Of a stretch of DNA of 64,000 bases, positions 58,897 through 64,000 are shown piece by piece. The translations under genes were made by a program, and so were the position numbers. Below the pieces are notes generated by a model. That model worked only from the letters and a program-made list of their open reading frames with translations, had not been told where the DNA came from and did no database searches. The stretch spans positions 54,475 to 118,474 of the forward strand of contig JBHGAV010000002.1 of assembly GCA_041946685.1 (NCBI GenBank). Direction: 5' to 3'. Numbering within the stretch: position 1 is the first letter of the stretch; each line of letters starts with the position of its first letter. The DNA is from JBHGAV01 sp041946685 (GTDB lineage: Bacteria > Acidobacteriota > Terriglobia > Bryobacterales > Bryobacteraceae).

Positions 58897-61113
58897 TCAG
58901 GACCGCAACATCTTCTCCAGCGCGCCCCCCCAGATCCGCTTCAGGCGCCCGATCTCGCAGTCGACGTGGACCGTTCCCCGGTTTACAATGACCAGCCTCG
59001 ATTCCATCGTAACACCGGCGCGCAGCGCTTCCACGGAGTGCCGCTTCGCAATCTCCTCCACGGCTTCCGGATTCCCGGTGGAGATCAGGATGCGCGACGG
59101 CCCCTCGTGGAACAGCAGGTGCTCGATGCGCAGGGCGCTCGCCAGGTCCAACCGGGCCCCCACCCCCGCCGGGCCGAACGAACACTCGGCCGCGGCCACG
59201 GCCAGCCCGCCGTCGCTCAAATCGTGCGCCGATTCGGCCAGTCCCGCGGCGGCGATTTCGCGCATGGCCGCCTGCACCCGCTTCTCGTACTCCATGTCCA
59301 GCGCCGGCGGCAGCCCCCAGCATTGCTTCAGCACCGCTTTGGCGTACTGGGTTCCGCCGAAGCGCGGCTCGTCGCAACTTCCGATGCCGCCCAACAGCAT
59401 CACCGTAAGGCCGGGCTTCTTGAAATCGATGGTCAGAGGCGGGCCCGTTTTGAGCAGACCGACAACGCCTATCACGGGCGTCGGATCGATGGGCTCGCCG
59501 AGCGTCTCGTTGTAGAGGCTGACGTTGCCGCCGGTGATGGGGGTCTCGAAGAAGCGGCAGGCTTCCCCCATTCCCTCGATCGCCTCCACGAGCTGCGCCA
59601 TGATCTCGGGCCGCTCCGGGTTGCCGAAGTTGAGGCAATTGGTGGCTGCTACCGGCAGCGCGCCCACGGTCGAGAGGTTCCGGCAACACTCGGCCACGGC
59701 CAGCCGCGCCCCTTCCCGCGGCGAAAGGGCGCAGTAACGCCCGTTCCCGTCGAGGGCCATGGCAATTGAGGTTCCCGTCTCCTTGATCCGGATGACCGCC
59801 GCATCGCCCCCGGGTCCCTGCACGGTGTTGGTGCGCACCATGAAGTCGTATTGCTCCCAGATCCATCGCTTCGAACAGACGTCGGCGGATCCGAGAATCG
59901 TCTCCAGGTCGGCTTGGGCGCTCAGCGTTGCATAGGTGGGACCTTCCACCGGCGCCTGCCGGAGGGGCGCCGCGTGCGGGCGGTCATAGAGCGGCGCTTC
60001 ATCAGCCAGCGGCTTGGCGGGGATTTCGGCCACGACTTCGCCGTGGTCCCTCACCCGCATCATGCCGTCGTCGGTCACATGGCCGATGGTGACCGCGTCC
60101 AGGCCCCACTTGCGGAACACCCGGAACACCTCTTCCTCGCGGCCTTTCTGAGCCACCAGCAACATGCGCTCCTGCGATTCGGAAAGCATGATCTCGTATG
60201 GGGTCATGCCCGTCTCGCGCTGCGGCACCAGCTTGAGGTCGATTTCGATTCCGGTGTCTCCCCGGCTGCCCATTTCGCACGTCGAGCAGGTCAACCCGGC
60301 CGCGCCCATGTCCTGGATGCCGACGATCGCGCCCGTCTGCATGGCCTCGAGGCAGGCTTCGAGCAGCAGCTTCTCCAGAAACGGGTCGCCAACCTGCACG
60401 TTGGGCCGCTTCTGCTTGGACTCCTCGGTAAACTCGGCCGATGCCATCGACGCGCCGTGGATGCCGTCCTTGCCGGTTTTCGAGCCGACGTAGATCACCG
60501 GATTGCCCACGCCGCGCGCCTGCGCCAGGAAGATGTCGTCCTTCTTGAACACGCCGAGCGCGAACACGTTGACCAGGGGATTCCCGTTGTAGCCGGGCTC
60601 GAACAGGCACTCGCCTCCGATGGTGGGCACGCCGAAGCAGTTCCCGTAGTGGGCGATGCCCGCCACCACGCCCTCCAGGATGCGACGGTTGCGGGCGCCC
60701 GCCTTAGGGTCATCCAGGGGGCCGAAGCGTAACGAGTCCATTACGGCTACCGGCCGAGCGCCCATAGTGAAGATGTCGCGCAGGATGCCGCCCACTCCGG
60801 TGGCCGCCCCCTGAAAGGGCTCGATGAAACTGGGGTGATTGTGGGACTCGATCTTGAAGGCGATGGCGTAACCGTCCCCGATGTCGATGACGCCGGCGTT
60901 CTCTCCCGGCCCCTGGAGCACTAACCTGCTCCGCGTGGGCAGCTTCTTCAAGTGCAGGCGCGAGCTCTTGTAGGAACAGTGCTCGCTCCACATCACGCTG
61001 AAGATGCCGAGTTCGGTGTAACTGGGCTCCCGGCCCAGAATGTGCATGATCTTCTCGTACTCTGGCTGGCTCAACTGGTGGGCCGAGACCAGTTCCGGTG
61101 TAATCGCGCTCAT
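58897..61113 (-). CDS. purL: Phosphoribosylformylglycinamidine synthase II
   Basis: The 738-residue protein is the small PurL type, which needs separate PurQ and PurS. The AIRS-like fold shows IMHILGREPSYTELGIFSVMWSEHCSYKSS at the start, GPGENAGVIDIG, IESHNHPSFIEPFQGAATGVGG and IGDGY for the ATP and FGAR sites, and DLSDGGLAVAAAE in the second half. The enzyme uses ammonia passed on by PurQ. It follows purQ after three bases. Confidence 0.96.
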   Translation of the reverse strand: MSAITPELVSAHQLSQPEYEKIMHILGREPSYTELGIFSVMWSEHCSYKSSRLHLKKLPTRSRLVLQGPGENAGVIDIGDGYAIAFKIESHNHPSFIEPFQGAATGVGGILRDIFTMGARPVAVMDSLRFGPLDDPKAGARNRRILEGVVAGIAHYGNCFGVPTIGGECLFEPGYNGNPLVNVFALGVFKKDDIFLAQARGVGNPVIYVGSKTGKDGIHGASMASAEFTEESKQKRPNVQVGDPFLEKLLLEACLEAMQTGAIVGIQDMGAAGLTCSTCEMGSRGDTGIEIDLKLVPQRETGMTPYEIMLSESQERMLLVAQKGREEEVFRVFRKWGLDAVTIGHVTDDGMMRVRDHGEVVAEIPAKPLADEAPLYDRPHAAPLRQAPVEGPTYATLSAQADLETILGSADVCSKRWIWEQYDFMVRTNTVQGPGGDAAVIRIKETGTSIAMALDGNGRYCALSPREGARLAVAECCRNLSTVGALPVAATNCLNFGNPERPEIMAQLVEAIEGMGEACRFFETPITGGNVSLYNETLGEPIDPTPVIGVVGLLKTGPPLTIDFKKPGLTVMLLGGIGSCDEPRFGGTQYAKAVLKQCWGLPPALDMEYEKRVQAAMREIAAAGLAESAHDLSDGGLAVAAAECSFGPAGVGARLDLASALRIEHLLFHEGPSRILISTGNPEAVEEIAKRHSVEALRAGVTMESRLVIVNRGTVHVDCEIGRLKRIWGGALEKMLRS

Positions 61114-61116
61114 GTC

Positions 61117-61785
61117 TTACTTCACCGCCATAGCCGCAACCATGGATTGAAAGATGACCAAGCCGTCGGTCGATCCCATCAGTGGGTCGGAGGCGCGCTC
61201 GGGGTGGGGCATCATGCCCATGACGTTTCTCTCCCGGCTGAGGATGCCGGCGATGTCCCGAAGGGAGCCGTTGGGGTTGTCCCGGTAGCGGAACACGACC
61301 CGTTCTTCGGCTTCGAGCTCGTCCAAGGTGCGCTCGTCGGCGTAGTAGCAGCCTTCGCCGTGAGCGATGGGGACTGTGAGCATCTGGCCGGGCCTAGCCT
61401 GGCAGGTGAAGGGCGAATTGACGGTCGCCGTCACCAGGTCCACGGGCCGGCAGATGAACTTCAGGCCGCGGTTCCGAATCAGCGCGCCGGGAAGCATCCC
61501 GCTCTCGACCAGGATTTGAAAACCGTTGCAGATTCCGATCACCAGCCCGCCGTCGGATGCGAATCTCTTAACGGCCCGCATCACCCTGGAGAACTTGGCT
61601 ATGGCCCCACAGCGCAGGTAGTCTCCGTAACTGAATCCGCCCGGAAGCACGACTGCATCCACGTCGCCGAGGGTCTCCGAGTCGTGCCAGATGTACTCGG
61701 CCTGCTCGCCGAGGTTCTGCGACGCCGCATACCAGGCGTCGTGATCGCAATTGCTGCCTGGGAACACTACGACACCGAATCTCAT
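61117..61785 (-). CDS. purQ: Phosphoribosylformylglycinamidine synthase I
   Basis: The 222-residue glutaminase subunit has the Cys nucleophile in GICNGFQIL and the His/Glu pair in MMPHPERAS. VVVFPGSNCDHDAWYA opens the protein and LPGGFSYGDYLRCGAIA is the conserved oxyanion part. The ATG at 61785 is set by alignment of that start; the frame is open further upstream. It is the first gene of the pur run; no purS gene is nearby. Confidence 0.96.
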   Translation of the reverse strand: MRFGVVVFPGSNCDHDAWYAASQNLGEQAEYIWHDSETLGDVDAVVLPGGFSYGDYLRCGAIAKFSRVMRAVKRFASDGGLVIGICNGFQILVESGMLPGALIRNRGLKFICRPVDLVTATVNSPFTCQARPGQMLTVPIAHGEGCYYADERTLDELEAEERVVFRYRDNPNGSLRDIAGILSRERNVMGMMPHPERASDPLMGSTDGLVIFQSMVAAMAVK

Positions 61786-61796
61786 GGGAGACTCAC

Positions 61797-61802
61797 AGTC
61801 TA
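61797..61802 (-). promoter_or_regulatory. Weak -10-like box for the pur run
   Basis: TAGACT on the minus strand lies 11 bases before the purQ ATG, the same distance as the pta box. The match is only partial. Confidence 0.25.
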
Positions 61803-61822
61803 GCATGCCCGGTCGGGACGGC

Positions 61823-62062
61823 TTACGCGACGGCGGCGGGCGCCGCCTTGGCCTTTCTCGCGCGGCCGGAACGCTTCTCGGCCGGCGGCTGGCGGTCGCT
61901 CTTCTTGAGGTTGGGGAACACGATCGAAGAAACGAACTTCTTCTCACCGAACTCGTCGAACTTTATGACTATCTGCTCCTCGTTGCTGGAAAGAACGGAA
62001 CCGAGGCCAAACTTGGGGTGCTCCACCTGAGCGCCCTGAGGAAAAGGTGACTTGGATGCCAT
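61823..62062 (-). CDS. DUF3553-like small protein
   Basis: The 79-residue protein has FPQGAQVEHPKFGLGSVLSS and EQIVIKFDEFGEKKFVSSIV, resembling the small beta-barrel tail (DUF3553-like) found at the C-terminus of UvrD/PcrA-type helicases, where it contacts partners such as RNA polymerase. The C-terminal 25 residues are Lys/Arg/Ala-rich. The ATG at 62062 is preferred; one nine codons upstream is possible. It sits where purS would be expected, but it is not PurS. Confidence 0.68.
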   Translation of the reverse strand: MASKSPFPQGAQVEHPKFGLGSVLSSNEEQIVIKFDEFGEKKFVSSIVFPNLKKSDRQPPAEKRSGRARKAKAAPAAVA

Positions 62063-62159
62063 TGATCGGCGGCCCTCTATACTTAACATAACAAATCTAT
62101 TAAGAAATGTCGAATAACTGGTGAGGCAAGTCCCACAATGGCTGAGCCATACTGGAGCA

Positions 62160-63683
62160 ATGACCTCCTCGCGCGCCGGCCGGCTTTCCATCCCGATTGC
62201 CGCGGCCGGCATCGCTTTCCTGCTTCACCTCGCCGGCAACCCGCACTACGGCTTCTTCCGCGATGAACTCTATTTCATAGTTTGCGGGCAGCATCCGCAG
62301 TGGGGCTACGTCGATCAGCCGCCGGTCGCGCCGCTTCTGGCCGCCGGATCCCAGATCTTCGGCCATTCGCTTGTGCTTCTGCGCGCCGTGCCAGCCTTTT
62401 TTGCGGCGGGCGGGGTTTACGTCACCTGTGAGCTGGCCGTTGAGTTTGGAGGAGCCGCGTTCGCACAAATCCTGGCGGCGATGACGGCGTTCTTCGCGCC
62501 GGTTCTGATGAACTTTGGCATGAAGGTCTCTCCGGATATGGTGGGCCTCTGGCTCTGGCCGCTGCTGACCTTGTACGTAGTCCGCCTCGCCGGGGGCGCC
62601 GATCCCCGCTGGTGGCTGGCGGCCGGCGCCATCCTTGGCATTTGCGTCCAGAGCAAGTACACGGTGGTCTTTTTCGCCGTCTCACTCCTGGCAGGGCTGT
62701 TGCTCACGCGGGAACGGAGGATCCTCTTCTCTCGTTGGGCTCTGGCTGGCGGTCTTGTGTGCGCCCTTATTGCGCTGCCGAACTTCCTCTGGCAGGCGCA
62801 CTACGGCTTCCCGCAGTTGGAACTGCTGCGCAATGCTCAACAGGGTAAGAACGTCGTGGTCGGGCCCCTGACGTACCTGTTCCAGCAGTTTCTCATCACA
62901 GGCGTGCTCCTGGCCTGCGTTTGGATCGCCGGCCTGGCGTGGCTGTTTGCGAAACCGCGGCTGCGCTTTCTCGCGTACACGTTTCTGGCTTTGATGGCAA
63001 TGATGATCTTCGCGCACGCAAAGCACTACTACCCCGCCGACGTCTATCCCTACCTCATGGCGGCAGGCGGCGTTGCTATTGAAGCCTGGACGCGCGGCAG
63101 GCGCATCATTCGAACGGCCGTGGCGACAGCCGTGCTACTCTTCGGAATCCTCCTCGTGCCGGCCGGTATGCCGGTCTTGGCTGAAGAGCAGATGGTCTCG
63201 TACACGAACATGCTGATGCGAGCGCTTCGGCTCCGGCGCAACGCGCTCGCCACCGAGAACAAGCCTCAGACTGAGCTGTCAAGCGATTTCGCGGACATGC
63301 ACGGTTGGCCCGAACTGGCGTCGACGGTGGCGCGGGTGTACCAATCGCTTCCCCCGGAAGAGCGGGCGCAGGCGGCCATTTTCGCCAACAACTACGGCGA
63401 AGCGGCGGCAATCGACTTCTTTGGGCGGCAATACGGCCTTCCGCCCGCGATCAGCGGCCACAACCAGTACTACCTGTGGGGCACGCACGGCTACACCGGC
63501 AATGTGCTCATCCGGGTGGGACGCGGCAGCCTAGACGCGCGTCTGTTCGACAACTACACGCAAGCGGCGTCGTTCACGTCGCCCTGGATTCAGGCCTACG
63601 AAGACCATCTCCCGATCATAATCTGCCGCGGTATCAAAAAACCGCTGGCGGAAGTCTGGCCGAGGGTCAAAGCCTACAAGTAG
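62160..63683 (+). CDS. GT39/PMT-like membrane glycosyltransferase
   Basis: The 507-residue protein has about nine hydrophobic segments followed by a soluble C-terminal part of about 130 residues. HYGFFRDELYFIVCGQHPQ and WGYVDQPPVAPLLAAGSQIF near the N-terminus are the conserved first loop of the PMT_2 group, with the acidic catalytic residue in RDELY. KVSPDMVGLWLWPLL and SKYTVVFFA follow. It probably moves a sugar from a polyprenyl phosphate to lipid or protein at the outer face of the membrane. CATACT and GGAGCA precede the ATG at 62160. Confidence 0.82.
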   Translation: MTSSRAGRLSIPIAAAGIAFLLHLAGNPHYGFFRDELYFIVCGQHPQWGYVDQPPVAPLLAAGSQIFGHSLVLLRAVPAFFAAGGVYVTCELAVEFGGAAFAQILAAMTAFFAPVLMNFGMKVSPDMVGLWLWPLLTLYVVRLAGGADPRWWLAAGAILGICVQSKYTVVFFAVSLLAGLLLTRERRILFSRWALAGGLVCALIALPNFLWQAHYGFPQLELLRNAQQGKNVVVGPLTYLFQQFLITGVLLACVWIAGLAWLFAKPRLRFLAYTFLALMAMMIFAHAKHYYPADVYPYLMAAGGVAIEAWTRGRRIIRTAVATAVLLFGILLVPAGMPVLAEEQMVSYTNMLMRALRLRRNALATENKPQTELSSDFADMHGWPELASTVARVYQSLPPEERAQAAIFANNYGEAAAIDFFGRQYGLPPAISGHNQYYLWGTHGYTGNVLIRVGRGSLDARLFDNYTQAASFTSPWIQAYEDHLPIIICRGIKKPLAEVWPRVKAYK

Positions 63684-63707
63684 TCACGCCAGCGCAGGCA
63701 TTGGCGC

Positions 63708-63945
63708 CTACTTGTTCCGCAGGAGACCACTGACGATCAACCTCAGGCGCCCCACCGTGTCGCGGGCCTCTTGCGCCTCTTCGATCAACGGAATCATGGT
63801 CGCGTCATAGCGCATAGCCACAGCGTAGACCGTGTACCGGGGCAGCAGCTCACGAAACTCCTCCAGCGCGGGGAAGTGGGGGCGGTAACAACGAGGAGGT
63901 CCCTGAGGTCATACGTCAGTGGATAGTCCACGCCGCGCGAGGCTA
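63708..63945 (-). pseudogene. Broken HEPN-domain gene
   Basis: Read on the minus strand, the last 60 or so residues (LEEFRELLPRYTVYAVAMRY ... VSGLLRNK) match the C-terminal half of a HEPN domain, and RGVDYPLTYDLRDLLVV matches the part before it. The two lie in different frames; the switch falls at the G-run 63878-63882, a one-base change. Similarity stops near 63945, where the DNA becomes AT-rich, so the N-terminal half is missing. HEPN proteins often pair with a small nucleotidyltransferase as toxin-antitoxin; none is visible here. Confidence 0.6.
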
Positions 63946-64000
63946 GTACTACTGTGTTATAAACAGAGCATTTTGTAGTAGAATTGTCCTGTGGGAACCA
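63946..64000. mobile_element. Possible insertion-sequence end at the window edge
   Basis: The last 55 bases are AT-rich compared with the surrounding DNA and begin exactly where the HEPN gene is cut. GTACTACTGTG at 63946 and CATTTTGTAGTAG at 63969 hold a short inverted TACTAC/GTAGTA pair. A GTG at 63991 could start a transposase beyond the window. The identification is tentative. Confidence 0.3.

Noticed and set aside
61823..62062. purS candidate upstream of purQ
   Set aside because: The protein has a HPKFG beta-barrel pattern like helicase tails and none of the PurS pattern.

Overview
The window is about 64 kb of GC-rich, densely packed chromosomal DNA from an acidobacterium, most likely of the Solibacter/Bryobacter type (Bryobacteraceae). 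Two large exported proteins (19586-21529 and 28960-32751) end in the C-terminal domain catalogued as TIGR03437 (Solibacter uncharacterised C-terminal domain). The 825-residue permease at 49869-52346 has the layout of the acidobacterial duplicated orphan permeases (ADOP, TIGR03434). No phage, CRISPR array, rRNA or tRNA gene was recognised. The taxonomic call rests on protein families only.

Layout. 1-9.8 kb holds the 3' part of inositol-1-phosphate synthase, a sugar epimerase, a convergent pta plus deacetylase operon, a GH88 unsaturated glucuronyl hydrolase with a PEBP-family partner, a membrane GT2, galactokinase and dnaB. 9.8-19.4 kb holds malQ, a solitary nuoB, a trio of ECF sigma factor, HEAT-repeat anti-sigma factor and double-PDZ protein, ribosomal protein S1, and an NtrB/NtrC-like two-component pair. 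19.6-25.4 kb holds an NHL-propeller exported protein and a cell-surface sugar block (nucleotide-sugar dehydrogenase, membrane glycosyltransferase, PfkB kinase). 25.5-34.8 kb holds two metallophosphoesterases, two unknown proteins, a 1263-residue Ig-like/TIGR03437 protein, and an isolated 564-residue exported protein with its own promoter and terminator.

34.98-47.66 kb is the centrepiece. It is one minus-strand run encoding, in transcription order, ECF sigma, zinc-finger anti-sigma, an exported unknown, then GspE-F-G-H-I-J-K-L-M, a GspC-like protein, a small exported protein with a repeated TPFG motif, and the GspD secretin. Neighbouring genes overlap or lie within about 20 bases, so sigma factor and type II secretion machine are probably co-transcribed. 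The secretin carries a Gly/Tyr repeat insert within its N3 region.

47.7-64 kb holds a YbaK-type deacylase, folC, the ADOP permease, plsC, a DUF2103-like protein, a membrane acyltransferase, an aminotransferase, a toxin-antitoxin pair beside a trypsin-like protease, purQ-purL-purF without purS, a DUF3553-like protein, a GT39-like membrane transferase, and a broken HEPN gene next to AT-rich DNA at the right edge.

A recurring architectural feature is a TANNAT-like -10 element ending only 5-9 bases before the start codon, seen before malQ, nuoB, the histidine kinase, the PfkB kinase, a metallophosphoesterase, plsC, the antitoxin and the protease. This suggests frequent leaderless transcripts.
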